A stretch of DNA of 64,000 bases from Leucobacter chromiireducens subsp. chromiireducens. Lineage in GTDB: Bacteria > Actinomycetota > Actinomycetes > Actinomycetales > Microbacteriaceae. The stretch's first letter is position 1. The number at the start of each line of letters is the position of its first letter. The notes beneath the pieces were generated by a model that did no database searches, had not been told where the DNA came from, and saw only the letters and a program-made list of their open reading frames with translations. The position numbers and the translations under genes are program-made. Of this stretch, positions 44,989 to 54,135 are shown piece by piece. Where the stretch lies: contig NZ_QYAD01000002.1 of NCBI RefSeq assembly GCF_016758255.1, positions 372,001 to 436,000 on the forward strand, in the 5' to 3' direction.

Positions 44989-46430
44989 GGAGTACGACTG
45001 TCCGGAGCCGGGCTCGGATCTGCGTCGGGATCCGGGCCCGGCAGCATCTCACCGGGTGCTTCTCGAGTGGGATCACGACGCGCGTCCGGCCCCGCCTGCT
45101 CCGCGAGGAATGCGGTGAACCCCGCGGCGAGTTCATCGAGCACGAACTCCTCGGTGTCCGCGTCGTAGTCGTAGAGTTCGCCGTAGCGACCCCAATCGAT
45201 CGCGAGCTCGAGCTGGCGCTGCGCGTCGGAGGCGCCATAGCCACGCGCGAGCAGGTCGCGGAAGAAGTCTGCGCGCAGCGCACCCTGCGAGCTATGCTCA
45301 AGCGCCCGCACGATGGTGCGCACGAGCGGGGCGTGCTCGCCCGCCAGCGCGGCAAACTGTGCCTTGCTCTCGGCAATGCTTGCACCGTGCCAGGCCCACC
45401 CTGCGTCCGTAAGAAACGCTTGCGCGCCAGCCACCTCTAGCAGCTGCAGCAGTTGGGCGGCATCGACGAGCGGCAGGAGGTCGGAGACGTCAAACGAGAG
45501 TTCGTCTGCGAGATCTGGGAGGTCTGCCTGGCCATCGTGCGCGACCACGATCTCGATGAGCCCGGCGAGCCCGCCAACGGTTGCCGCGGGAAGCGGATGC
45601 GTGAGCGGTCCGGGAGGTCCGGTCTCTCTCCCCGCGGCGGCGGGGCGCCCGGTGAGCTGCGCGTAGAGCTCGTCGACCGCGGCGGCGAAGGTGGGACTGC
45701 GCCGATCGCGGGGGCGGGGCAGTGGCACAGCGATCTCGGCGGCAATGGTCGCGGGGCTTCCGTCGAGCACCAGGACGCGATCGGCGAGGAGCACCGCCTC
45801 TTCGATGTTGTGCGTCACGATGCAAATGGCGCCCGCGGGGGCGGTCGGCGCGCCCCACACCTCGAGCAGTTCGCTGCGCAGGTGCTCGGCTGTCAGCACG
45901 TCGAGGGCAGAGAACGGCTCGTCCATGAGCAGCACGTCGGGGCGCTGCACGAACGCGCGCGCGAACCCGACGCGCTGCTGCATACCCCCCGAGAGCTCCC
46001 GCGGGTAGGCGCGCTCAAACCCGTCGAGCCCGATGGTGTCGATGGCTTCGCGCGCGCGGCGCCGGCGTTCCGCGCGGGGGAGGCCACTGGAACTGAGCCC
46101 GAGCTCGACATTGTCGAGCACGGTGAGCCACGGCAGGAGCGCAAACGACTGGAACACCATCGCCGTGCCGGGATTTGCGCCGGTGAGGGGCTCGCCGCGG
46201 CTGAGCGCGGCTCCCGAACTGGGCTGGGCGAGTCCCGCGAGGAGACGGAGGAGCGTTGACTTCCCGGAGCCTGATCGGCCGAGCAGCGCGACGATCTCGC
46301 CGCGGTGCAGCGTGAGGGAGACATCGCGCAACACCTCGAGCGCGGGTTCGCCCGCGGCCGCGAACGTCATGCCCATTCGCTCGGCGCGCAGCAGCTCGTC
46401 ACCTGCGGGGCGGGTGCGGAAGTCACTCAT
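44985..46430 (-). CDS. ABC transporter ATP-binding protein with C-terminal AAA-associated domain (NitT/TauT type)
   Basis: A 481-residue ATPase of the nitrate/sulfonate/bicarbonate import class. Walker A is GRSGSGKST, the Q-loop is MVFQSFALLPW, the signature LSGGMQQRVGFARA and Walker B VLLMDEPFSALD. Residues 290-440 form the extra domain seen in relatives (LTDAGWAWHGASIAESK and a winged-helix-like DFFRDLLARGYG segment). The frame continues upstream to 47060, but ATG 46430 has GAGGAG 5 nt before it. It works with the double permease upstream. The substrate is uncertain; see the divergent ArsR. Confidence 0.88.
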   Translation of the reverse strand: MSDFRTRPAGDELLRAERMGMTFAAAGEPALEVLRDVSLTLHRGEIVALLGRSGSGKSTLLRLLAGLAQPSSGAALSRGEPLTGANPGTAMVFQSFALLPWLTVLDNVELGLSSSGLPRAERRRRAREAIDTIGLDGFERAYPRELSGGMQQRVGFARAFVQRPDVLLMDEPFSALDVLTAEHLRSELLEVWGAPTAPAGAICIVTHNIEEAVLLADRVLVLDGSPATIAAEIAVPLPRPRDRRSPTFAAAVDELYAQLTGRPAAAGRETGPPGPLTHPLPAATVGGLAGLIEIVVAHDGQADLPDLADELSFDVSDLLPLVDAAQLLQLLEVAGAQAFLTDAGWAWHGASIAESKAQFAALAGEHAPLVRTIVRALEHSSQGALRADFFRDLLARGYGASDAQRQLELAIDWGRYGELYDYDADTEEFVLDELAAGFTAFLAEQAGPDARRDPTREAPGEMLPGPDPDADPSPAPDSRTP

Positions 46431-46492
46431 GCGGGCTCCTCGGTGTCGATGGTTGGGGTGGCGGGCAAGGCAGGGAGCCTGTAGCCGCACAT

Positions 46493-48262
46493 CTAGGTGA
46501 GCGCATACCGTCGTTCCGCGAGCACGTAAAGGGGGCGCCAGACGAGCCGGTTGAGTGTGACCACGAAGACGCTCATCACCAGAATGCCGATCAGCACGCG
46601 CGTGAAGTCTCCTGTCGCGGTCGCCTCCGCGATGTATGCGCCAAGCCCGCGCGCAGTGAGCGTGTGCCCGCCGTAGCTCACCACCTCCGCCACGATGGAG
46701 GCGTTCCAGGCCCCGCCCGCCGCGGTGAGTGCGCCGGTGACCCAGGATGGAAAGAGCGCGGGCGCGTAAAGCCGCCGCCAGCGCGCGGCCGGCCCCAGGC
46801 GGAGGCTCCGTGCGGCCTCGCGGAGATCGTTTGGGATCGCGGCTGCGCCGGCAATCGCGTTGAACAGCAGGTACCACTGGGCACCCAGCGCCATGAGCAC
46901 GATGCCGCCGACGTCGAGGCTGATTCCCGTGCTGACGAACGCGAGCGCGGCGAACGGGAAGAGGAAGTTGGCGGGGAAACTCGCGAGCACCTGCACGAGC
47001 GGTTGCGCGACGCGGGTGACCCGGGGCGTGAGGCCGATCCAGAGACCGATCGGCGCCCAAACGAGTGTGCCCACCACCAGGAGCACGAGCACGCGAGCGA
47101 AGGTGAGCAGCCCGAGCCCACCCGCGACGGCGAACTCGGCGAGCCCGGTGTCACGCGCGACCCCTGCTAGAAGGGCAAGCGCACCGAGCGTCAGCCCGAT
47201 CCCGAGCACCACCGCCGCCGCGGTGCGGCCGCCGCGTCGGGTCCGTGCGAGCCGGACTCGGGGGTGCGGTGCGGACGCGGCGCGCGAACGCCGGGCGGAC
47301 TCGAATGCCCGGGCGGCTCGATCAAGGCCCTCATGCACCGGTGCGAAGGCAAGCGCGAGGAGGCGAGGGAACGATGAGCGCCGGAGCAACTCGAGCACCA
47401 CGCTGCGCTGCGGGTCCGCGGAACCCGAGACCCCTGTGCGAAACCGCTCCGCCCACGCGGTGAGCGGACGCCAGAAGCACACGTTCACCACAAGGATCAT
47501 GAGCACCATCACACAGATCGCGAGCACCAGGTGACCGGGTTCCGCTTCCTCCGCCGCGGTCGCCGCGTACGCACCGATCCCCGGGAGCGCGTAGCGGTGC
47601 GAGTTCACCGTGATGACCTCCGAAGCGAGGAGGAAGAACCACCCGCCACCAAAACTCATCATGCCGTTCCACACGAGCGGAAACGCACCGTGCGGGGCAT
47701 CGAGACGCCAGAAGCGCTGCCAGCGCGTAAGGCCCAACGAGCGGCAGGCCTCGTCGAGGTCGCGCGGCTGTGTGATGAGGGACTGGTAGAACGCAAACGT
47801 CATGTTCCACACCTGGCTCGTGAAGATTGCGAATACCGCCGCGCTTTCGAGCCCGAGCATCGACCCGGGGAAGAGCGCCAACCACAGGCCCACCGTGACC
47901 GAGAGGAAGCCTAACACCGGAACCGACTGCAGCACGTCGAGCGCGGGGAGGAGGAAGCGCCTGGCGCGGGGGAGCCGTGCGGCCGCGGTTGCGACAACGA
48001 ACGCGAACAGGGTGGACAACGCCAGCGCCGTGAACATGCGCAGCAGGGAGCGGCCCGCGTAACCGGGGAGCATGCGCGGGTCAGTGGAGACGCGGTCGGG
48101 GGCACTCACCGGGTCGAAGCTCGCGCTGATTCCGCGCGTGAGTTCGAGGAGGCCCCAGAGGAGCAGCGCGACGCTGACGAACACCGCGACATCAGCGAGG
48201 AGCCGGTCGCGGGTGCGCAGCGCGGCATCGTGTGCGCTGAAGGCCGCGGGGGTGGCCGCCAT
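46493..48262 (-). CDS. ABC transporter permease, two fused permease domains
   Basis: A 589-residue membrane protein with two binding-protein-dependent permease domains in one chain. The first coupling loop is DLDEACRSLGLTRWQRFWRLDAP and the second is DLREAARSLRLGPAARWRRLYAP. About twelve membrane helices are split by a basic linker near residue 300-345. No substrate-binding protein gene is next to it, so either it is encoded elsewhere or the system works without one. It is divergent from an ArsR repressor and followed by the ATPase gene. Confidence 0.88.
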   Translation of the reverse strand: MAATPAAFSAHDAALRTRDRLLADVAVFVSVALLLWGLLELTRGISASFDPVSAPDRVSTDPRMLPGYAGRSLLRMFTALALSTLFAFVVATAAARLPRARRFLLPALDVLQSVPVLGFLSVTVGLWLALFPGSMLGLESAAVFAIFTSQVWNMTFAFYQSLITQPRDLDEACRSLGLTRWQRFWRLDAPHGAFPLVWNGMMSFGGGWFFLLASEVITVNSHRYALPGIGAYAATAAEEAEPGHLVLAICVMVLMILVVNVCFWRPLTAWAERFRTGVSGSADPQRSVVLELLRRSSFPRLLALAFAPVHEGLDRAARAFESARRSRAASAPHPRVRLARTRRGGRTAAAVVLGIGLTLGALALLAGVARDTGLAEFAVAGGLGLLTFARVLVLLVVGTLVWAPIGLWIGLTPRVTRVAQPLVQVLASFPANFLFPFAALAFVSTGISLDVGGIVLMALGAQWYLLFNAIAGAAAIPNDLREAARSLRLGPAARWRRLYAPALFPSWVTGALTAAGGAWNASIVAEVVSYGGHTLTARGLGAYIAEATATGDFTRVLIGILVMSVFVVTLNRLVWRPLYVLAERRYALT

Positions 48263-48339
48263 GCGTTCACCCCCTCGCCGGTGTTCTCGACCCGGTGCGC
48301 CGCGGAGGAGCCGCGCGCACCCCAGTCAGCATAACGAGA

Positions 48340-48359
48340 ATATGCGCCTACTTGCGCAA
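48340..48359. promoter_or_regulatory. likely ArsR operator in the divergent gap
   Basis: ATATGCGC (48340-48347) and TTGCGCAA (48352-48359) form an imperfect inverted repeat in the middle of the 123-bp gap between the ABC permease and arsR. ArsR/SmtB operators are typically imperfect AT-flanked 12-2-12 repeats of this kind. Confidence 0.4.
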
Positions 48360-48385
48360 GTCTCAGAACACGGGATCATAGAGGT

Positions 48386-48811
48386 ATGGATGAACACCCA
48401 GCGCCCGCCGTGACCCCGGCGCAGCTCGCCGCTGCGGCCGGCACCTTCGACATGCTGTCGACCCCGAACCGACTGCACATTGTGTGGCTGCTTGCATCGG
48501 GCGAGTATGACGTGTCGACGCTCGCGGAACTCTCGGGTGCCGCCGTGCCAGCGACGAGTCAGCACCTGGCCAAACTCCGGGCCGCCGGCATCGTCGCTGC
48601 GCGGCGAGAGGGTCGCCGACAGCTCTACCGGGTCGAGGATCCGCACATCCTCGCGGTGGTGGCCCAGATGTTCAGCCACATTGCGCCGGACGGCACGCTC
48701 GCGGGCGAGTCCGACGAGCGACGCCCGCCCCGCGCACCTCGGTTCGCGGGTGCGGCGGCGGGAACCCCCGCGGGAGCTCCCGCCGCTCACGCGATCGCCG
48801 CGCGGGATTAG
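48386..48811 (+). CDS. ArsR/SmtB-family regulator
   Basis: A 141-residue winged-helix repressor. The recognition region is AVPATSQHLAKLRAAGIV and the wing RREGRRQLYRV. The arsenic-type CxC site is absent (VSTLAELSG in that place). The alpha-5 region DPHILAVVAQMFSH keeps D85, H87 and H98 with the spacing of the Zn/Ni-sensing alpha-5 site, so metal sensing is possible. A 40-residue Ala/Pro tail follows. It is divergent from the ABC importer and probably represses it. Its TAG overlaps the stop of the convergent thiolase gene. Confidence 0.85.
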   Translation: MDEHPAPAVTPAQLAAAAGTFDMLSTPNRLHIVWLLASGEYDVSTLAELSGAAVPATSQHLAKLRAAGIVAARREGRRQLYRVEDPHILAVVAQMFSHIAPDGTLAGESDERRPPRAPRFAGAAAGTPAGAPAAHAIAARD

Positions 48812-50004
48812 GCGCGCGCGGCGTCCGGGAAGATCTCGAGCAGCGCGGCTGAGCCCATGCCCCAGCCCACGCACATGCTCACCACCGCGTACCGAGCTCC
48901 ACGCCGCCGCCCCTCACGCAGGGCGTGCCCCACCATGCGGGCACCGCTCATGCCGTAGGGGTGGCCGATGGAGATTGCGCCACCATTGACGTTCAGCTTC
49001 TCGTCCGGAATGCCGAGGCGGTCGCGGCAGGCAACGAGCTGCGCGGCAAAAGCCTCGTTGATCTCCCACAGATCGATGTCTTCGATGCCAAGCCCGTGAT
49101 CCGCGAGTAGGGCTGGGATGGCGAGCGTGGGGCCGATCCCCATCTCTTCCGGGGCGAGGCCCACGGAGCGCATGCCACGGAACGCGCCGAGCGGCGCGAG
49201 GCCGCGGCGGCTCGCCTCGGTCTCCGACATGAGCACCGCGGCCGCCGCGCCGTCGGAGAGCTGCGAAGAGTTCCCGGCTGTGACCGTCGAATCCCCACCG
49301 AGCACGGCCGGGAGGCCCGCAAGCCCCGCCGCCGTGGTGCCCGGGCGGTTGCACTCGTCGTGGGTGAGGGTGACGAGCTCCTCGTGCTCCGCTGAGGTGG
49401 CGCGATCCACGACCCGACGGAGCGCATCGACAGGCACGATCTCATCGGCGAAGACGCCGGCCTCTTGTGCCGCGGCCGTGCGCTGCTGGCTGAGGAGCGC
49501 GTACGCGTCTTGCGCCTCGCGGCTCACGCCGTAGCGCCGCGCAACGAAGTCGGCGGTGTCGAGCATGCTGAGGTAGTACCCGTCGCGGACGCTCGCGACA
49601 CGGAACGCGTGATCGTTCCAGTGACTGTTCTGCACGAGTGACACGCTGTCGACCCCGCCTGCGAGGGCGACGCGAGCCTCGCCCACGCGAATCTGATTTG
49701 CGGCGGTGGCGATCGCGCTGAGGCCCGAGGCGCACTGGCGGTCGATGGTTGCGGCGGGGACCTCGTCGGGGAGGCCCGCGGCGAACACGGTGTGGCGCGC
49801 GACGTTGACGGCCGCGGACCCCTGCGTCAGTGCGCAGCCGAGAGTGAAGTCCTCGATCTCCGCGCCGGCGAGCCCGGCGCGGGCAACCGCCGCGCTGACC
49901 GCGTGGCCGGCGAGCACGGGCACCTGTGTTGTGTTGAACGAGCCGCGAAAGGCTTTGCCGATGGGCGTGCGTGCGGTCGAGACAATTACTGCTTGCTCGG
50001 TCAT
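48808..50004 (-). CDS. acetyl-CoA acyltransferase (thiolase)
   Basis: A 398-residue thiolase that cleaves 3-oxoacyl-CoA or condenses acetyl-CoA. The nucleophilic cysteine is in IDRQCASGLSAI, with NEAFAAQ, GGAISIGHPYGMSGAR and a final CVGWGMG (usually CxGGGMG, so a Gly-to-Trp change). GGAGGAG lies 8 nt before ATG 50004. It is the last gene of a minus-strand catabolic unit (MHS carrier, CoA-transferase pair, M20 amidohydrolase, thiolase). Confidence 0.92.
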   Translation of the reverse strand: MTEQAVIVSTARTPIGKAFRGSFNTTQVPVLAGHAVSAAVARAGLAGAEIEDFTLGCALTQGSAAVNVARHTVFAAGLPDEVPAATIDRQCASGLSAIATAANQIRVGEARVALAGGVDSVSLVQNSHWNDHAFRVASVRDGYYLSMLDTADFVARRYGVSREAQDAYALLSQQRTAAAQEAGVFADEIVPVDALRRVVDRATSAEHEELVTLTHDECNRPGTTAAGLAGLPAVLGGDSTVTAGNSSQLSDGAAAAVLMSETEASRRGLAPLGAFRGMRSVGLAPEEMGIGPTLAIPALLADHGLGIEDIDLWEINEAFAAQLVACRDRLGIPDEKLNVNGGAISIGHPYGMSGARMVGHALREGRRRGARYAVVSMCVGWGMGSAALLEIFPDAARA

Positions 50005-50006
50005 GG

Positions 50007-51296
50007 CTACATCTCCTCCAGGCCGCACCAGTCGGCAATAAAGAGTGCGGTCGCTTGGGTGACGCGACGTACCGACTCAAGGTCTACCCGCTCATCGAAG
50101 CCGTGAATCGATTCGGCCTTTGGCCCGTACACGAGCGCCGGGGTGTCTGCGTACACGCCAAAGAATCGGGCGTCCGTCGTTGCGGTAATGGCTTCGTGTT
50201 CGAGCGGTGCGCCGGCAACCTCGGCATGGGCCGTGGCGAGGCTTGCTGTCGCGGCGAGCGCGGTAGGGCTCGTGTCATCGGCAAGCGCGTAGCCCTCGGC
50301 AGCAAACCCGAAGTAGGTGATCTCCGGCAGACTGTTCGCCAGGAAGGGGTGCGCAGCAGCGGCCGTTCTGATCGTCTCCTCGATTGCCGCGCGCAGCTCA
50401 CCAAGATCCTCGCCCGGAAACACTCCCATGCGGGCGTCGAAACTGCACCACGCTGGGACGGAGCTCGCCCAGTCGCCGCCGACGATTTTGCCGATATTGA
50501 GGTTGAGCGCGTGCGCCTGCTCGGCGAACTCGGGGTGTCGGCGCTCGGGGGCGTTCCGCTGCGCTTCGAGCTCGTGCAGCGCCGTGACGAGTGGGAACGC
50601 CGCCTCGATGGCGTTTGCGCCGCTGCCCGCGTATGCGACGTGGGTGGGGCGGCCGCGGAGGTGTACCTGGAACCAGAGCACGCCCACCTGCGCGGAGACG
50701 AGGTGCTCGCTGAACGGCTCAGAGATCAGCGCAGCGTCCGCGCGATACCCGCGCTGCAGACAGGCGAGCGCACCGTTGCCGGTGCACTCTTCCTCAACCA
50801 CCGACTGGTAGAACAGGTCGGCCGCGGGGCGCATGCCGAGTTCGCGCAGGGCCTCAACCGCAAAGAGGTTTGACGCGAGCCCCGCCTTCATATCGCCACC
50901 GCCGCGACCGGAGAGCCAGGTGCCCGACACCTCGGGGGCGAACGGGTCGTGGGCCCACATCTCGCGGGGTCCGGTGGGAACCACGTCGATGTGCCCGTTC
51001 ACGATGAGGCTGCGGCCGGTGCGGGTTCGGCTGCGGAGCGCGCCCACGACATTCGGTGCGTCGGTGTAGGGCGTCTCCACGGGGGAGTAACCGCGCAGCT
51101 CGGCGATGTCCTCGGTGCGCACCTCCCACCGGTCGACCTCGAAGCCGCGCTCGGTGAGCTCTGCGGCCATGAAATCTTGCGCCGAGCGCTCGGCACCCCG
51201 AAGCGAGGGGTGCCGCACGAGCTCGGCAAGAAACTCGACCTCTCGGTCGAAGAGTCGGTCGACCGCGGTGCGAATGGTGGTGGGTGTGAGATCCAC
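50007..51296 (-). CDS. M20-family metallopeptidase / N-deacylase (ArgE/DapE/ACY1)
   Basis: A 429-residue zinc hydrolase. Metal-binding motifs are NGHIDVVPTG, GRGGGDMKAG and VVEEECTGNGA. The dimerisation domain includes GVLWFQVHLRGRPTHVAYAGSG. Such enzymes remove acyl or amino-acyl groups from amino acids. It starts at GTG 51296 with AAAGGAG upstream and ends 2 nt before the thiolase start. In this operon it may release an amino acid from an N-acyl precursor. Confidence 0.9.
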   Translation of the reverse strand: MDLTPTTIRTAVDRLFDREVEFLAELVRHPSLRGAERSAQDFMAAELTERGFEVDRWEVRTEDIAELRGYSPVETPYTDAPNVVGALRSRTRTGRSLIVNGHIDVVPTGPREMWAHDPFAPEVSGTWLSGRGGGDMKAGLASNLFAVEALRELGMRPAADLFYQSVVEEECTGNGALACLQRGYRADAALISEPFSEHLVSAQVGVLWFQVHLRGRPTHVAYAGSGANAIEAAFPLVTALHELEAQRNAPERRHPEFAEQAHALNLNIGKIVGGDWASSVPAWCSFDARMGVFPGEDLGELRAAIEETIRTAAAAHPFLANSLPEITYFGFAAEGYALADDTSPTALAATASLATAHAEVAGAPLEHEAITATTDARFFGVYADTPALVYGPKAESIHGFDERVDLESVRRVTQATALFIADWCGLEEM

Positions 51297-51343
51297 GGAA
51301 ACTCCTTTCGGGAGAGGGACGCGGGGAAAGAGGGAAAGCAGAG

Positions 51344-52000
51344 TTAGAACCGCGGGAGCGGGCCCTCGGGCACTGAGAGCGGCGCCGCCGTGGCGGTGAG
51401 CACGTCAGCGACCGACGCGTCTTCCGAGAGCTCGACGAGCGCGAGCCCTGCGGGGGTGACGTCGATGACGGCGAGGTCGGTGTAGATTCTGCCGACGTGA
51501 CCGCGGGCCGTGAGCGGCAGCGTGCAGGCCTCGACAATCTTCGGGGCACCCGCGCGGTCGACGTGTGTCATGATCACGCCGACGCGGCGGGCCTTCTGCG
51601 CGAGTTCGATCGCGCCGCCGACACCGGGGGCGAGTTTCCCGGGAATGCGCCAGTTCGCGAGATCCCCGTTCGCGGCCACCTGGAACGCGCCGAGGAGCGT
51701 GAGGTCGAGCCGTCCGGAGCGAACGATGGCAAAGCTCACCGAGCTGTCGCAAAACGACGTCCCTGGGAGGCGGCTCAAGTACGCGCCGCCCGAGTCGATC
51801 AGAGTGCGATCCTCCGTGCCCGCGGGGGAGACCGGACCCGCGCCGACGATTCCGTTCTCGGAGTGCACACACACGGGCAGCGCGGGGTCGAGGTGTGCGA
51901 GGACCTGCGTGGGCAGCCCGATCCCGAGGTTCACGGTCATCCCCGGAGCGATGTCTGCCGCGGCGCGGGCGAGCATCCGCTGCTTAGCGCTGAACGACAT
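51344..52000 (-). CDS. scoB: 3-oxoacid CoA-transferase subunit B
   Basis: A 218-residue beta subunit that moves CoA from succinyl-CoA (or another donor) to a 3-oxoacid. The catalytic glutamate is E48 in VHSENGIVGAG. The start NLGIGLPTQVL is typical. The frame continues further upstream, but ATG 52000 has GGAGGT before it and overlaps scoA by 17 nt. Confidence 0.93.
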   Translation of the reverse strand: MSFSAKQRMLARAAADIAPGMTVNLGIGLPTQVLAHLDPALPVCVHSENGIVGAGPVSPAGTEDRTLIDSGGAYLSRLPGTSFCDSSVSFAIVRSGRLDLTLLGAFQVAANGDLANWRIPGKLAPGVGGAIELAQKARRVGVIMTHVDRAGAPKIVEACTLPLTARGHVGRIYTDLAVIDVTPAGLALVELSEDASVADVLTATAAPLSVPEGPLPRF

Positions 52001-52676
52001 GGTAGACCTCCGGCAGATTCGTGATGGGGGTGACATGGTCAACGAATGCGCCGGGGAGGTGCACGTCTTCTGCAGCGATCGCACCGAATCCGACGACGCG
52101 CTCCGCCTCGACGATGGTGCGGTCGGCGGCCATGGCCATGAGCGGATTGAAGTTGCGGGCCGAGCCCGCGAAGCGGAGATTGCCGAACGGATCCGCCTCT
52201 GCGGCATGCACGAGTGCGAAGTCCGCGCGCAGCGCAGGTGCAAAGAGCCCTGGCGCGCCGGCCACGGTGACGTGCTCGGTGCCCCGCTCGAGTTCGGTGC
52301 CCATACCGATATCGGTCACGATCCCGAGCAGCCCGGATCCCGCCGCACGAATGCGCTCAGCCAAGATGCCCTGCGGTACGAAATCGACCTGAAGTTCGCC
52401 CGAGTTCATTCGCCGCATCGCGTTGGCGTTGAGGCCGATGTGCGTGGCGATGAGGCGATCCACCTGGTCGTTTTCGAGCAGGAGATCAACGCCCATGCCG
52501 GCCTCGTTCGCGTCATTCTTGATGATGGTCAGGCCGCGCGGACCGCGCCGCACAAGTTCCGCAATGAGGTGGAACGGGGTGCCGGGAACGCCGAAGCCGC
52601 CGAGCATCACCGTTGCGCCATCGCCAATCTCCGCGATGGCGTCCACCGCGCTCGTGTGTTTAGTGGGCAGTGGCAT
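51984..52676 (-). CDS. scoA: 3-oxoacid CoA-transferase subunit A
   Basis: A 230-residue alpha subunit. The CoA-binding GGFGVPGTPFHLI, MNSGELQVDFVPQGILAERIRA and VHAAEADPFGNLRFAGSARNF blocks are intact. It overlaps the MHS carrier gene by 17 nt at its start and scoB by 17 nt at its end, so the three are tightly coupled. Confidence 0.93.
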   Translation of the reverse strand: MPLPTKHTSAVDAIAEIGDGATVMLGGFGVPGTPFHLIAELVRRGPRGLTIIKNDANEAGMGVDLLLENDQVDRLIATHIGLNANAMRRMNSGELQVDFVPQGILAERIRAAGSGLLGIVTDIGMGTELERGTEHVTVAGAPGLFAPALRADFALVHAAEADPFGNLRFAGSARNFNPLMAMAADRTIVEAERVVGFGAIAAEDVHLPGAFVDHVTPITNLPEVYHVVQR

Positions 52677-54018
52677 GGTGATCCTGCTCCGTTTCGGTAT
52701 CGGCGGCTGCCTGGGCGGGGGCTTCGAGGACCTCGTCACGCAGCTGCGGCGCGAGAATGAGGCACACCAGCGCAACGACGGTGAGGAACACGTAGAACGC
52801 GATGACGCTCCAGATGCTGCCGGTGGCGATGAAGAGCCCGGTCGCGATGAGCGGGGAGAGACCGCCCCACAGTGCCGAGCCGGCGCTGTAGGCGATCGAG
52901 AGGCTGGTCTGGCGGGAGTCCGCATCAAACATCTGCGACATGATCGCTGCGAGGGGTGCCCAAGTCGCGTTCATGGTGACGCGAACGAGGGCGAGCAGCG
53001 CAAAGAGAAGCCAAGTGGAGTGGCCCATCACGAGGAACGTGGGGATGACGGCGGCAACCGACACGACGAGCCCGATCGCCATCACCCGCTTGCGGCCCCA
53101 GCGATCAGCGGCGATGCCGAGCGGCAGGGTGGAGAGCAAGTGCCAGAACGATGCGAAGGTCATGGCATTCAAGACGAGCGTCGGATCGAGGCCCACGGTC
53201 TCGCCGGTGGCGTAGGCCGTCGCGAACGTCGTCATGATGTAGTAGCCGCCAGACGAGATGGCGATGAGGCCCGTGCCGATGATAATGGCGCGCCAGTTCC
53301 GCTTGAAGGCGAGCTTCGCGGGGAGCTCAGCGGGCTGTGCTGCTTCGCTTCGCCGCGCCTGCGCCTCGGCAAAGACGGGGGTCTCCTCGACCTTGAGCCG
53401 CACCCAGAAGCCAACGCCAATGAGGATGGCCGACAGCAGGAAGGGGATGCGCCACCCCCAATCGAGCATGAATTCTTGGCCGCCCAGTGTGAGGAGCGCA
53501 AAGATGCCCGAGGCAAGGAGCGCTCCCATCGGGTTGCCAAGCTGGGGGAAGCTGCCGTAGAAGGACTTGTACTTCTCGGGGGCGTTCTCGACGGCCATGA
53601 GAACCGCGCCGCCCCATTCGCCGCCGACGGCCAGGCCCTGCAGCACGCGAAGCGCCACCAGCATGATGGGTGCGGCGAAGCCGACGGTCGCGAAGGTCGG
53701 GAGGAAGCCGACTGCCATTGTCGCGATGCCCATGAGCAGCAGCGTCAGTACGAGCGACTGGCGACGCCCGATTCGGTCGCCGATGTGGCCGAAGATGATT
53801 CCGCCGAGCGGGCGCACAAGAAAGCCGGTTGCGTAGGTGGCGAAGGACGCAAGGACGCCAAGTGCGGGCTCCACCTCCGGGAAGAACAACGGCCCGAAAA
53901 TGAGCGCCGCGGCAGTGGCGAAAACGTAGAAGTCGTAGAACTCAATCGCCGTGCCGACGAAGGAGGCGAAGCCCGCGCGGAGTGCACGCCGGTGGCTGAA
54001 GGGCTGCGAGGAGGACAT
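52660..54018 (-). CDS. MHS-family MFS carrier (metabolite:H+ symporter)
   Basis: A 452-residue, twelve-helix carrier of the shikimate/alpha-ketoglutarate/proline-betaine type. Motifs are GTAIEFYDFYVFATAAAL, RPLGGIIFGHIGDRIGRR, GLAVGGEWGGAVLMAVENAP and the loop DRWGRKRVM. AAAGGAG precedes ATG 54018. First gene of the minus-strand unit, so it probably imports the organic acid that the following enzymes degrade. It is divergent from a LysR regulator. Confidence 0.92.
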   Translation of the reverse strand: MSSSQPFSHRRALRAGFASFVGTAIEFYDFYVFATAAALIFGPLFFPEVEPALGVLASFATYATGFLVRPLGGIIFGHIGDRIGRRQSLVLTLLLMGIATMAVGFLPTFATVGFAAPIMLVALRVLQGLAVGGEWGGAVLMAVENAPEKYKSFYGSFPQLGNPMGALLASGIFALLTLGGQEFMLDWGWRIPFLLSAILIGVGFWVRLKVEETPVFAEAQARRSEAAQPAELPAKLAFKRNWRAIIIGTGLIAISSGGYYIMTTFATAYATGETVGLDPTLVLNAMTFASFWHLLSTLPLGIAADRWGRKRVMAIGLVVSVAAVIPTFLVMGHSTWLLFALLALVRVTMNATWAPLAAIMSQMFDADSRQTSLSIAYSAGSALWGGLSPLIATGLFIATGSIWSVIAFYVFLTVVALVCLILAPQLRDEVLEAPAQAAADTETEQDHHATAH

Positions 54019-54080
54019 GGAGCTCGGATCTCCTTTGATGCGATGAAACGGGACAGAACACCCGGGGGTGAACACTTGAC

Positions 54081-54120
54081 CGAGATTATCAGTTTCGTGC
54101 ATAGTTGATCATTGTGATTA
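54081..54120. promoter_or_regulatory. AT-rich regulatory region between the MHS carrier and lysR
   Basis: The 117-bp divergent gap holds a short AT-rich patch with a GATAAT on the minus strand (54084-54089), which suits a -10 for the carrier operon. A TTGATCA palindrome and T-N11-A type spacing are typical of LysR sites. The exact LysR box cannot be fixed by eye. Confidence 0.35.
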
Positions 54121-54135
54121 TTAATGGAGGTTATT

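Noticed and set aside
46431-47060. Upstream extension of the ABC ATPase frame to 47060
   Set aside because: The extension overlaps the permease gene in another frame and reads as Arg/Ala-rich sequence; ATG 46430 has a good ribosome site.
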